A stretch of DNA of 17,038 nucleotides from Thiobacillus sp. UBA2186 (GCA_002327405.1 DCVO01000002.1:1608-18645); one strand, 5' to 3'. Shown: positions 6,123-13,616, counted from the stretch's first letter. Numbers and translations are program-made. The notes: generated by a model from the letters alone, not told the origin.

Positions 6123-6377
6123 ATGGACTTCATCATACGGACTTCAGGGCAATTGGGACCAGTCATCCGGCAATTCCGGAAACAGAAAGGTTGGTCGCAG
6201 ATGGAACTGGGGCGGCGGATCGGGCTGTCCCAGGAGCGGATATCCACGATCGAAAACCACCCCGAGCGCGTAACTTTCGACCAGCTGCTGACGATCCTCA
6301 TGGCAGTTGACGCCGAAATCGCAATAGCGCCCCGCGGCACCTCGCAGGATGTGCCGTCTTCGAAGGGGTCCTGGTGA
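6123..6377 (+). CDS. hipB: HipB antitoxin, Xre-type repressor
   Basis: An 84-aa Xre-family DNA-binding protein, close to the 88 aa of E. coli HipB. The HTH spans about residues 12-65 (LGPVIRQFRKQKGWSQMELG, then RIGLSQERISTIENHP). It should dimerise, bind the four upstream operators and neutralise the HipA kinase. Like E. coli HipB it ends in a disordered tail with a terminal Trp (SSKGSW); in E. coli that Trp packs into HipA. The stop codon overlaps the hipA start (TGATG), so the pair is translationally coupled with the antitoxin first. Confidence 0.92.
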   Translation: MDFIIRTSGQLGPVIRQFRKQKGWSQMELGRRIGLSQERISTIENHPERVTFDQLLTILMAVDAEIAIAPRGTSQDVPSSKGSW

Positions 6378-7708
6378 TGGCGGGCCGGCCAAGCAAGTCC
6401 CAGCGCCTTGACGTGTGGATGAACGGCGAATTCGTCGGACGATGGGACTATTCGGGCAGCAAAGGCCATAGCTTCAGCTACGATGCCTCATGGATCGACC
6501 ACCCTCTGGGAAGGCCTCTATCGCTGTCACTCCCCCTTTCCAATGGAACAGAACCGTTTTCAGGTGAAAAGGTTGAAAACTATTTCGACAACCTGCTGCC
6601 GGACAGCAAGGTCATACGAAAGCGACTGTCCACGCGTTTCGGCGCCAAAACCTCCTCAGCCTTCGCGCTCCTGAGCAAGATTGGGCGGGACTGCGTGGGT
6701 GCCGTGCAGTTGCTGCCCGCTGATTCGCCTGCACCCAATGTTCAGAATACCCATGCCACGCCATTGACGCCGGCACAAATTGAACACTTGCTGGACGAAA
6801 CCTTGGCTGGCCACGGCATGGGGGGCCTGGAAGAGGATGACTTGCGCATCTCGATAGCAGGCGCGCAAGAAAAGACTGCCCTGCTGTGGCACGAAGACCA
6901 ATGGTGCATGCCCCATGGCGCCACCCCCACAACGCATATTCTCAAGCTGCCGCTGGGGGAAGTCGGGGGACTGCGTGCCGATTTTTCCACCTCGGTCGAA
7001 AACGAATGGCTATGCGGGAAGATCGCCCAGGCCTATGGCTTCCCGATTGCCGACTCCCGGATAGCGCAATTTGGCCATCATAAAGTGCTGGTGGTCACCC
7101 GCTTTGATCGTGTCTGGAGGGATACCTGGTGGGCTCGTCGCCCACAGGAGGATTTCTGCCAGGTGAACGGGCTATCGGTCGAGCAGAAGTATGAGGATCG
7201 TGGCGGCCCCGGGATAGACAGCATTCTTTCGACATTGAGGGGAAGTGAAAATGCGATAGAAGACCGCAACAACTTCCTGGCAGCGCAACTGCTGTTCTGG
7301 ATATTGGCCGCCCCCGACGGCCACGCTAAGAATTTCAGCATCTTTCTGGAACCGCGAGGCCGGTTCTACATGACGCCGCTATATGACGTGATGTCTGCCT
7401 GGCCGGTCATAGGCGGTGGCGCTCGCCAGTTCCAGTGGCAAAAAGTCAAAATGGCCATGGCCATCCGCGCCGGCAACGCCCATTACAAAATGATCGAAAT
7501 CCAGCGGCGTCATTGGAACGAAGTGGCCAAGAGGAACGCGATGGGCAACGATTTTGAGCCCACCATAAAGCATCTTGTCGAAAGCACGGATGCCGCACTT
7601 AACACCGTGAATGCCCTTCTTCCACAGGGCTTCCCGGCCAACGTTGCAGATCCGATATTTGAGGGCATACGGCGGCAGGTGCGGACGCTGGAACTCAGCG
7701 CGCCATAA
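6377..7708 (+). CDS. hipA: HipA serine/threonine kinase toxin
   Basis: A 443-aa protein, full length for HipA and collinear with the E. coli protein, which phosphorylates glutamyl-tRNA synthetase and induces persistence. Visible landmarks are the N-terminal couple domain (GRPLSLSLPLSNG, ENYFDNLLPDS, KIGRDCVGAVQLLP) and the autophosphorylation loop LRISIAGAQEKTA with Ser159, equivalent to E. coli Ser150. Also present are the nucleotide-binding Lys190 in THILKLP, catalytic Asp314 in APDGHAKNFS and metal-binding Asp337 in LYDVMSAWP. All key residues are present, so it should be active. A GTG at 6374 is an alternative start; the ATG at 6377 overlaps the hipB stop. It converges on the nif operon with 145 bp between, in which no terminator was seen. 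Confidence 0.94.
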   Translation: MAGRPSKSQRLDVWMNGEFVGRWDYSGSKGHSFSYDASWIDHPLGRPLSLSLPLSNGTEPFSGEKVENYFDNLLPDSKVIRKRLSTRFGAKTSSAFALLSKIGRDCVGAVQLLPADSPAPNVQNTHATPLTPAQIEHLLDETLAGHGMGGLEEDDLRISIAGAQEKTALLWHEDQWCMPHGATPTTHILKLPLGEVGGLRADFSTSVENEWLCGKIAQAYGFPIADSRIAQFGHHKVLVVTRFDRVWRDTWWARRPQEDFCQVNGLSVEQKYEDRGGPGIDSILSTLRGSENAIEDRNNFLAAQLLFWILAAPDGHAKNFSIFLEPRGRFYMTPLYDVMSAWPVIGGGARQFQWQKVKMAMAIRAGNAHYKMIEIQRRHWNEVAKRNAMGNDFEPTIKHLVESTDAALNTVNALLPQGFPANVADPIFEGIRRQVRTLELSAP

Positions 7709-7853
7709 GCGTTCAGGCACTCAGGCCGGATGCAGGTCATGCATGTTGCGTCCATCATGGGCGATCCTCGCCTGCCTCTTCGGCATTGGCATCCATCGCA
7801 CAGCTCATGACTGCAAAAGCCCTGTGCAGATCCCGCCCATCTCCGGCCCCCAA

Positions 7854-8723
7854 TCAGACGGCAACGGCCAGTTTTTCCGGCTGCCCGACTTCGCCAGTCA
7901 ACCGTCTGGTGAACTCTTCCAGCGTCATGTCGATGCGGATGATGTTCTGCTCCTGCAGGAAGCGCGCTTCGTTTCTGGTGAGTTCGCCCGGCAGCACGGC
8001 CCAGTGCCTGTCGGAGGAGCGCTTCATGACCTGGCGCGCGAAGGTGCGCTCCAGCTGGTTGCGGAAGCGGCAGCCGAGGAACAGGAAGTGCTGGCCGGTG
8101 CGCAGCTGTTGCACGATGTCGGGGATCGGGGTCTGGATGTCGATCTCGGTCAGCACTTCGACAAAGTCGGTGTCGGACACGAGAAAATTCTTTTCCGGCG
8201 AAATCGAGCCCAGTGGCTTGTACAGCAGGGTGTCCCAGGTGTCGGCCTCGAAGGGGTCGGCCTGCATGCCGTTGGGGCGGAAGTAATGCACCCAGGTGCC
8301 GAAGTGCTCTGACTGGCTAACGCCCTGCACCTGTCCCCACAGGTTGCGCACCTCGAGTGCGGTTTCCATGGCGTTGTCATACCAGGCATCGACGATCAAG
8401 AGCGGCTTGCGCACGATGCGCGCAAGATACTTGTGCAGCGCGGTTGGCGGCACGCCGGGGGCGAAGGCCTCGGCCATGATGCCGACCAGGGTCTTGCGGT
8501 GCTTGAAATTCTCGATGTACTGCGCGGCGGCGGTGAGGTTGCCGCGGATCTTGAACGGCACGCTCGATTTCGCCACCAGGCGCTGCACCAGTTCCTCGGG
8601 CGATTTCGGCACCGGGCTGCCGCCCGGAACCAGATCGAGCACGCCTGGCCCCAGATAGGGCACGATTCCACCCTCTTCCAGGTAGGCGGAAATTTCGCCC
8701 AGCGGGGCGTCGGGCTTGTCCAT
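7854..8723 (-). CDS. SIR2-like domain protein at the end of the nif operon
   Basis: A 289-aa protein with the layout of a SIR2_2-type Rossmann domain. It has a glycine-rich nucleotide loop (IVPYLGPGVL, 20-29), TALHKYLARI near 95-104, LLIVDAWYDNAMETAL (108-123), YKPLGSI (168-174) and FLFLGCRFRN (213-222). In SIR2 family NADases the third block reads like TTNYD. Here the expected catalytic Asn is Trp114, while the Asp (Asp116) is kept, and the loop has GPG for the usual GAG. It may bind NAD or ADP-ribose without hydrolysing it. AAGGAG lies 8-9 bp before the ATG. It follows the 71-aa gene by 12 bp and is the last gene of the operon. Its role in nitrogen fixation is unknown. Confidence 0.75.
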   Translation of the reverse strand: MDKPDAPLGEISAYLEEGGIVPYLGPGVLDLVPGGSPVPKSPEELVQRLVAKSSVPFKIRGNLTAAAQYIENFKHRKTLVGIMAEAFAPGVPPTALHKYLARIVRKPLLIVDAWYDNAMETALEVRNLWGQVQGVSQSEHFGTWVHYFRPNGMQADPFEADTWDTLLYKPLGSISPEKNFLVSDTDFVEVLTEIDIQTPIPDIVQQLRTGQHFLFLGCRFRNQLERTFARQVMKRSSDRHWAVLPGELTRNEARFLQEQNIIRIDMTLEEFTRRLTGEVGQPEKLAVAV

Positions 8724-8735
8724 GATGCTTCTCCT

Positions 8736-8951
8736 TTAGGCTGATGCCGACGCCTTCAACTGCTCCACTTCCGCGCGCGGCAGGCGGAAAATGGCGCGCC
8801 CGCCGGACAGGGCCTGGTAATTGTCCAGGGTTGCACGGCTCAGCAGATTGAACCACTCCTGCGCCGAAAGCTCGCCGGGACGCTCGCCGATTTCGGTGAC
8901 CGTGCCGTTGGGGGCAAAGCGCACGTGAATCATGACTTGGTCTTTATCCAT
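8736..8951 (-). CDS. Small nif-operon protein of unknown function, 71 aa
   Basis: Starts MDKDQVMIHVRFAPNGTVTE at an ATG with AGGAG 7 bp upstream. It has a predicted strand-rich N-terminal half and a helical C-terminal half (SAQEWFNLLSRATLDNYQAL, then RLPRAEVEQLKASASA). No cysteines, signal peptide or membrane segment are present. The SIR2-like gene follows 12 bp later, so the two are probably made together. I do not recognise the family. The frame upstream of this ATG runs into the repeat element and is not coding. Confidence 0.8.
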   Translation of the reverse strand: MDKDQVMIHVRFAPNGTVTEIGERPGELSAQEWFNLLSRATLDNYQALSGGRAIFRLPRAEVEQLKASASA

Positions 8952-8983
8952 GTGTTTCTCCTTGTTAAAAGCAAAACAATTTC

Positions 8984-9163
8984 TAACCACGGGGGACACG
9001 GGGAGCACGGGGAAATTTGTCACTCCTCCCCCGCTTGCCGGGGGAGGTTGGGAGGGGGTAAATGCAGCGCTTACCACACGTTGGCAATACCCCACCCCAG
9101 CCCTCCCCGGCAAGCGGGGGAGGGAGCAAAATCCCCGTGTCCCCCGTGCTCCCCGTGGTTAAA
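8984..9163. repeat. Inverted-repeat element A (CACGGGG units) with an inner inverted repeat
   Basis: The outer arms at 8984-9015 and 9132-9162 are built of 9-bp steps on CACGGGG and begin with AACCACGGGG. Inside them is a second inverted pair (about 9024-9060 and 9089-9126), each arm carrying CCCCCGCTTGCCGGGG. The whole 180 bp could fold into a long cruciform or mRNA hairpin. It fills the gap between the 2Fe-2S ferredoxin and the 71-aa gene. No gene is present in it. Confidence 0.85.
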
Positions 9164-9167
9164 GCCT

Positions 9168-9473
9168 TTAAAAGCCGGACGAAAAGCCCAGTAGTTCGAT
9201 AGTGACGTCCTCGGCTCCCAGCCTTGCCTGGCAGGCCAGGCGCGACTTGGAGCCGACGCCGACGATGGTGTCGAGCTTTTCGTTCTCGGTGCGCTGCACC
9301 TTGGACAGGCTCTTGCGCCCGTCGTGGACGAAGATGTGGCAGGAGCCGCATTCGGCCTTGCCGCCGCACTTGCTGCCGATGGGCTCGCCGGCGGCGAGCA
9401 GGGCTTCGAGCACGCTCATTCCTTCGTTGTATTGCAGGGTTTTGCCCGAGGGCATGATGGTCAGTACCGGCAT
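9168..9473 (-). CDS. 2Fe-2S ferredoxin of the nif operon
   Basis: A 101-aa plant- or adrenodoxin-like ferredoxin starting MPVLTIMPSGKTLQYNEGMS. The cluster ligands are Cys36, Cys42, Cys45 (SKCGGKAECGSCHIF) and Cys81 (RLACQARLG), the usual C-x5-C-x2-C...C pattern. AGGAG lies 7 bp before the ATG. It probably supplies electrons in the cytoplasm for nitrogenase or for Fe-S and FeMo-cofactor assembly; which of these cannot be told from the sequence. The preceding gene ends 38 bp upstream and repeat element A follows directly. Confidence 0.92.
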   Translation of the reverse strand: MPVLTIMPSGKTLQYNEGMSVLEALLAAGEPIGSKCGGKAECGSCHIFVHDGRKSLSKVQRTENEKLDTIVGVGSKSRLACQARLGAEDVTIELLGFSSGF

Positions 9474-9511
9474 GTCGCTACTCCTGGTGTGTTTGGTTAA
9501 ACGGAAATAAG

Positions 9512-10663
9512 TCATAAATAGATCGCGGCCCCTGCGCCGATGTTGATCGACGCATCCTTGGCGGTTTTCACGATGAAACCGATCTGGTCCTCGGTCAGGT
9601 GCGCATGAAAAGGCAGCGCGATGATGCGGTCGGCCACTTTCTCGGCGACCTTGAAGTCGCCCTTGCGATAGCCCAGATTGGTGTAGAACGGCTGCAGGTG
9701 CTGCGGCTGGCAATAGGCCGCGGTCTCGACCTTCTCGGTGGCGAGGTCGTTGACGATGGCGTCGCGGCTGCTCTTGGTGAAGCGCGTGCCGAGGTGGACC
9801 AGATACAGGAACCAGTGCACTTCGGCCACGTCCGGGCCGATATAGGGGTCCTTGATGCCCTCGAACGACTTCACATAGTCGTAGTAGATCAGCTCGGTGT
9901 TCTTGCGCCGATCGAGAATCTGTTCGATACGCTCCAGCTGGGTCAGACCGAGCGCCGCGGTGATCTCGTTCATGCCGGCCTGATACGGCAGCATGCCGCC
10001 GATGACGACGGAGAAGCGGTCGTCGAGCTTGCGGCTGCGCAGATAGCGCAGTTTGCTGGCCAGTTCCTTGTCATCGGTCAGCACCATACCGCCCTCGCCG
10101 CAAGTCAATGCGGACGGCTGGGAAAAATCGAATATCGCGACATCGCCGAAACCGCCCACGCGACGGCCCTGGCAGGTGGAGCCGATGGCCTCGGTGGAGT
10201 CTTCGATCAACCGTAGCCCGTGGCGCGTGGCGATTTCGCGCAGCGCCGACCACGGCGCCGGATGGCCGTTGGTGTTGCCGGCCAGGATGGCGCGGGTGCC
10301 GGGGGTGATGGCGGCTTCGGCCTTGTCCGGGGCGAGGGTGCCGGACCAGTAGTCGATGTCGACGAACACGGGCCTGGCGCCAACGAGCGCGATGGCATGC
10401 GCGATCTGATGCCAGCTGTAGGGCGATGCAATGACCTCGTCGCCCGGCCCGATGTCCATGGCTTTCAGCGCCAACAGCAGGCCGAGGGTGCCGCTGGAGA
10501 CGGCCACGCCCTGCTTGCGGTCGGTGTAGGCCGCAAAGGCCGACTCGAAAGCCGCCACTGCCGGGCCCTGGGAGAGGCGCGGCGACTTCAGCACGTCGGT
10601 CACCGCCTCCAGCTCCAGCATGCTGATGTCGGGATCGGAGAGCGGAATCCAGCCTTCGGTCAT
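9512..10663 (-). CDS. DegT/DnrJ/EryC1/StrS-family protein lacking the PLP lysine
   Basis: A 383-aa protein of the PLP-dependent sugar aminotransferase family, fold type I. Family blocks are VAVSSGTLGLLLALKAMDIG (SGT phosphate site), IGPGDEVIASPYSW, RLIEDSTEAIGS (Asp155 for the PLP ring nitrogen) and GDVAIFDFSQPSALTCGEGG. In that last block the Schiff-base Lys normally stands seven residues before Glu of GEGG-M; here the position is Ser184, and no Lys is nearby. The protein may therefore not form an internal aldimine. It could be a regulator, a binding protein or an altered enzyme, and calling it an aminotransferase would be unsafe. AAGGA lies 7 bp before the ATG. Repeat element B precedes it in the operon. 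Confidence 0.85.
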   Translation of the reverse strand: MTEGWIPLSDPDISMLELEAVTDVLKSPRLSQGPAVAAFESAFAAYTDRKQGVAVSSGTLGLLLALKAMDIGPGDEVIASPYSWHQIAHAIALVGARPVFVDIDYWSGTLAPDKAEAAITPGTRAILAGNTNGHPAPWSALREIATRHGLRLIEDSTEAIGSTCQGRRVGGFGDVAIFDFSQPSALTCGEGGMVLTDDKELASKLRYLRSRKLDDRFSVVIGGMLPYQAGMNEITAALGLTQLERIEQILDRRKNTELIYYDYVKSFEGIKDPYIGPDVAEVHWFLYLVHLGTRFTKSSRDAIVNDLATEKVETAAYCQPQHLQPFYTNLGYRKGDFKVAEKVADRIIALPFHAHLTEDQIGFIVKTAKDASINIGAGAAIYL

Positions 10664-10674
10664 GATGTTTCCTT

Positions 10675-10838
10675 AAAAAAACCTTTAACCACGGGGAGCA
10701 CGGGGGACACGGGGAAAACCATTTTTCTGAACAAAGCCTTCACTATCTGTTAAAGCTTGAGGCGAGCCTGAATGCACGCAGTTGCCTGAACAAAAAGCAC
10801 TCCTCTTCCCCGTGCTCCCCGTGTCCCCCGTGGTTAAT
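10675..10838 (-). repeat. Inverted-repeat element B with T7 before the DegT-family gene
   Basis: The arms at 10685-10716 and 10804-10837 both start AACCACGGGG and continue in CACGGGG units. About 87 bp lie between them. Read in the operon's direction, the closing arm is followed by TTAAAGG and T7 (10675-10681), and directly after that by the AAGGA of the next gene. It resembles a terminator or attenuator hairpin with a very long loop. No gene is present in it. Confidence 0.82.
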
Positions 10839-10854
10839 CGATTTTGCATTTCGC

Positions 10855-11109
10855 TCACCTCGCCGCCACCACAATCCCCGTCGCCGCAGCCGGATCGTCG
10901 GTAATGCGCCAGCAATGGTCGCGGCCGTCCACCAGGTAGAGGTTGAACTTGGAGTACTCGCGGAACGCCGCTTCGCCGCTCATGTCCTGGGCGTCGCAGC
11001 GGGTAAGCGAGAGGCCGGGGAAATTTTTGCGGAAATCCGCGAGCGGATTGCCTGCCGGCGGCTCCGCCAACAGGCCGTCGATGCGGGAAAGATCGTCCTG
11101 GCTGATCAT
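10855..11109 (-). CDS. DUF6129-like nif-associated small protein
   Basis: An 84-aa protein starting MISQDDLSRIDGLLAEPPAG, with GNPLADFRKNFPGLSLTRCD and YNLYLVDGRDHCWRI-like blocks (FNLYLVDGRDHCWRITDD). It resembles the short DUF6129 family that accompanies nifT in betaproteobacterial nif clusters; the assignment is from memory. GGGGAG lies 5-6 bp upstream of the ATG, which is 2 bp from the nifT stop. Two Cys residues (in RCDAQD and DHCWR) are too few for a cluster alone. Function unknown. Confidence 0.78.
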   Translation of the reverse strand: MISQDDLSRIDGLLAEPPAGNPLADFRKNFPGLSLTRCDAQDMSGEAAFREYSKFNLYLVDGRDHCWRITDDPAAATGIVVAAR

Positions 11110-11111
11110 GC

Positions 11112-11321
11112 TTACTCCCCCAGGCGGCGTGCTTCCACGGTGATGGGCAGGCTCGTTTCCGGCGCCATCGCCGGCAGTTCCAGGCGCCAGCCGTTTGCCA
11201 GCGTCACCACGCCGCCCCACATGCCTTCCAGTTCCATGGACACGATGGGCTCTTCCAGATCTTTCTTCGGCACGTAGGCGGAGAGGGTTCCCTGAGCGTC
11301 TTTTCTGATCATCACTTTCAC
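11112..11321 (-). CDS. nifT: NifT/FixU-family protein
   Basis: A 69-aa protein with the NifT pattern: MKVMIRKDAQGTLSAYVPKK, then DLEEPIVSMELEG, WGGVVTLANGWRLELP. NifT is conserved in nif operons, where its loss has little effect in the species tested; its biochemical role is not settled. The start is GTG at 11321 with AAGGA about 7 bp upstream. It lies 25 bp after nifS and 2 bp before the next gene. In many diazotrophs nifT stands beside nifK, so its position after nifS is a rearranged order. Confidence 0.92.
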   Translation of the reverse strand: MKVMIRKDAQGTLSAYVPKKDLEEPIVSMELEGMWGGVVTLANGWRLELPAMAPETSLPITVEARRLGE

Positions 11322-11346
11322 GATGTTTCCTTCGGGTTTAAAAGCC

Positions 11347-12513
11347 TTATGCCGCCACTGTGATTGGCGCGGCGGTCATGTGTTTGAGAATTGAGGCCAG
11401 CACGTCGAGCACGCAGTCGATTTCGCTCTCCGTCGTGTAGCGGCTAAAGGAAAAACGGATGGTCGCGCGCGCTTCCGGTTCGCTCATCCCCATCGCAGTC
11501 AGCACGTGCGAAGGCGCACTGCCGCCCGCGGTGCATGCGGCGCCGGAGGAAACATGAATGCCGGCCTTGTCGAGCCGGTCGATGATGGCTTCGGCTTCCA
11601 GCGTGCCGAAACGCACGCTGCTGGTGTTGGGAACGCGCGGCAGGCTGCCGCCGTTGATGCTGGCGAAGGGAAAGCGCGCGAGCACGCCGGACTCGAAGCG
11701 ATCGCGCAGCGCGGCCATTTCCGCGAGCTTGGTTTCGGGTTCGACGGCAATGAGTTCGCAGGCCATGCCCATGCCCGCGATGCCCGGCAGGTTTTCGGTG
11801 CCGCCGCGGCGCTTGCGCTCCTGATGGCCGAACAGCATGGATTGCAGCTTCAGTCCCTTGCGCACGAACAGCGCGCCCGTGCCCTTGGGCGCGTGGAACT
11901 TGTGGCCGGAGATCGACACCAGGTCGGCCGGCGCTTCTGCAAGGTCGATTGCCGCCTTGCCCGCTGCCTGCACCGCATCGCTGTGGAACAGCACGCCCCT
12001 CGATTTCGCTATCCGTGCCGCTTCCTCAATCGGAAACAGCACGCCGGTTTCGTTGTTGGCCCACATCAGCGACACCAGCGCGGTATCCGGGGTGATGGCG
12101 TTTTCCAGCACGGCCAGGTCCAGTTCCCCCTCCCTTCCTACCGGCAGCTGCGTGACGCGCAAGCCTTCCGTTTCGAGATGTGCCAGCAATTGCAGGGTGG
12201 AAGGATGTTCTACCGCGCTCACCACCACATGGCGCTTGTCCGGACTGGCCGCCAGCGCGCCGAGGACGGCGAGATGATTGGACTCGGTGCCGCCGGACGT
12301 GAACACGATCTCGGCCGGCGCCGCATTAAGCATGCGGGCGACGGATGCGCGCGCCTGCTCCATCCTCTCCCTGGCACGGGCGCCGGCGCCGTGCTTGCTG
12401 GACGGGTTGCCGTAGTTGCCGCACAGGCACTCGAACACCGGCACCACACACTCGGGCGCAAGCATGGTGGTGGCGTTGTTGTCCAGGTAGATGCTGGTAG
12501 CTTGTTCGATCAT
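11347..12513 (-). CDS. nifS: Cysteine desulfurase NifS
   Basis: A 388-aa class I PLP enzyme that takes sulfur from L-cysteine for nitrogenase Fe-S clusters. It shows SIYLDNNATTMLAPE at the start, YGNPSSKHG, EIVFTSGGTESNHLA, the PLP lysine Lys205 in SISGHKFHAPKGTG, the substrate Arg region (RRGGTENLPGI) and the active-site Cys327 in SSGAACTAGG. These match A. vinelandii NifS closely in spacing. The short Cys loop and class I (NifS/IscS) form are intact. The start at 12513 overlaps the stop of the previous gene (ATGA), so it is coupled to it. An upstream extension of the frame is only the shadow of that gene. Confidence 0.96.
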   Translation of the reverse strand: MIEQATSIYLDNNATTMLAPECVVPVFECLCGNYGNPSSKHGAGARARERMEQARASVARMLNAAPAEIVFTSGGTESNHLAVLGALAASPDKRHVVVSAVEHPSTLQLLAHLETEGLRVTQLPVGREGELDLAVLENAITPDTALVSLMWANNETGVLFPIEEAARIAKSRGVLFHSDAVQAAGKAAIDLAEAPADLVSISGHKFHAPKGTGALFVRKGLKLQSMLFGHQERKRRGGTENLPGIAGMGMACELIAVEPETKLAEMAALRDRFESGVLARFPFASINGGSLPRVPNTSSVRFGTLEAEAIIDRLDKAGIHVSSGAACTAGGSAPSHVLTAMGMSEPEARATIRFSFSRYTTESEIDCVLDVLASILKHMTAAPITVAA

Positions 12514-12857
12514 TGCCAGAAAATCCGGTCCGGGTCCCGATTCAAAAGTTGCAACAGCGCGTCCAGGGCGCTGAATTCTCCATAAAGCCGCCACTCGTGC
12601 TGCGCGTGGTCCTTGCGGTACAGGCGCCACCTGCGCGACTCGCTTGCATATTCCAGGCGGGCGATGTCGATCACGCCGCCGTCCTTGTCGATGTTGCGCG
12701 AGCAGCAGGGGCTCTGGATGCGATAGCCGCCCGCTTCCGCGCAAACTTCCGGACTCACGTAGCGGTAGCGCGCCCGCGCCGACAGCGCCTTCTCGATGCG
12801 TTTGCGGTCCACATCGTTCGGATGCATGCAGTCAGGTTGTCTTGCCGCATTGCCCAC
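12510..12857 (-). CDS. DUF3024-like protein
   Basis: A protein of about 115 aa. The C-terminal part (IDIARLEYASESRRWRLYRK, then HEWRLYGEFSALDALLQLL and DPDRIFW) resembles DUF3024, found beside nifS and nifZ in other diazotrophs. A middle motif SPCCSRNID has two adjacent Cys. Function unknown. The GTG at 12857 was chosen because GAGGAG lies 6 bp upstream. An ATG at 12827 (MHPNDVDRK) has only a weak site and would shorten the protein by ten residues. The end overlaps the nifS start by 4 bp, and the previous gene ends 10 bp upstream. Confidence 0.78.
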   Translation of the reverse strand: MGNAARQPDCMHPNDVDRKRIEKALSARARYRYVSPEVCAEAGGYRIQSPCCSRNIDKDGGVIDIARLEYASESRRWRLYRKDHAQHEWRLYGEFSALDALLQLLNRDPDRIFWQ

Positions 12858-12867
12858 CCTGCGCTCC

Positions 12868-13110
12868 TCATGATGCAGGCGCGATTTCTTCCTCGAAACA
12901 GCCCACCACTGCGCCCGCCTGGAATTCCACCAGGTAGACAGGCAGGTTAAGTTCCTCGTGATAGCCAACATTGACGATTTCTCCTGGCGTGCCGGTCGCG
13001 ACCAGCAAGGCCTCTGGCTCGCGGTCCGGGTAAGTGCCGTCGTTGAACAGATCGGCCGTCGCCACGATGCGCAGGCCCCACGGGTATTTCGCTTCGCGCG
13101 GTTCGATCAT
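12868..13110 (-). CDS. Second NifZ-family protein
   Basis: An 80-aa protein with the NifZ core: WGLRIVATADLFNDGTYPDR, then EALLVATGTPGEIVNVGYHE and VVGCFEEEIAP. It matches the neighbouring NifZ in the NDGTY, G-x-I/G-x-V and strand pattern but is otherwise diverged and lacks the usual C-terminal extension. It may work with NifZ in P-cluster maturation. The ATG overlaps the nifZ stop by 4 bp (ATGA), so both are made in step. Confidence 0.82.
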   Translation of the reverse strand: MIEPREAKYPWGLRIVATADLFNDGTYPDREPEALLVATGTPGEIVNVGYHEELNLPVYLVEFQAGAVVGCFEEEIAPAS

Positions 13111-13412
13111 GCCGCCTGCTCCTCGTTACGCACCATGCTGTCCTCGACGGCTTCCAGTTCCTTGCCGCGCATGCCGACGCGGTGGCCGGTATCAACGAAG
13201 TCCACCGCGTAGATGTAGAACTGCTGCAGGAAGGTGCCGATGCTGGTGACGTAGCCGATGTCGCCCTTCTTCACCAGGATTTCGCCGATGTCCTTGCCGG
13301 CGTAGGTGCCGTCGTTGCGCACGGTCTTGGTGGACTTCACCTTCTGCCCGTAATCGAAGATCGGATCGGCGGTAAGTTCCACCACATCACTGTCACGGCT
13401 GATCTTGGCCAT
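13107..13412 (-). CDS. nifZ: NifZ, P-cluster maturation factor
   Basis: A 101-aa protein with the NifZ signature: DPIFDYGQKVKSTKTVRNDG, TYAGKDIGEILVKKGDIGYV and TSIGTFLQQFYIYAVDFVD. NifZ helps form the second P-cluster of the MoFe protein in A. vinelandii. GAGGAG lies 7 bp before the ATG. A 204-bp gap with a palindrome separates it from the LRV gene upstream, the only sizeable gap in this part without a CACGGGG element. Confidence 0.93.
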   Translation of the reverse strand: MAKISRDSDVVELTADPIFDYGQKVKSTKTVRNDGTYAGKDIGEILVKKGDIGYVTSIGTFLQQFYIYAVDFVDTGHRVGMRGKELEAVEDSMVRNEEQAA

Positions 13413-13496
13413 TTCTCAACTCCTCATTGCATGGAAACACGACACCTGAAAACCTCTGGATCGCCACGTAGCATAGGTTTGGGCCCGGCGTTTTCC

Positions 13497-13517
13497 CCCT
13501 CTCCCCCGGGGAGAGGG
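13497..13517. repeat. Palindrome CCCTCTCCCC-C-GGGGAGAGGG in the nifZ-LRV gap
   Basis: A perfect 10+1+10 inverted repeat, followed by TTGGGGTGAGGGCG. Sequences of this kind are frequent intergenic repeats in betaproteobacteria. The 1-base centre makes a stable RNA hairpin unlikely unless the stem opens. No gene was found in the 204-bp gap (13413-13616). Confidence 0.6.
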
Positions 13518-13616
13518 TTGGGGTGAGGGCGCGGGCCTCGCGATGACGTCATTGCGTACATGGAGGCGAAGCCGGCGCGGCAATCCGGTTAAAGTCGTGT
13601 TCATTCATCCCGATCA

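Noticed and set aside
6123..6377. HipB as a phage-type repressor
   Set aside because: The overlap with hipA, the HipB-type operators and the C-terminal Trp fit an antitoxin.
7709..7853. Bidirectional terminator between hipA and the SIR2-like gene
   Set aside because: Only a 5-bp stem (GGCGA-TCC-TCGCC) without a T-run was found.
8925..9194. Open frames with repeated HGGHGEHGE or PRVPRAPRG-like peptides
   Set aside because: They are translations of the CACGGGG repeat elements (same at 10685-10915 and 15600-15694) with no sign of real coding.
11506..12585. 359-aa open frame on the plus strand
   Set aside because: Antisense shadow of nifS caused by high G+C; the minus-strand NifS is complete with its PLP Lys and active-site Cys.
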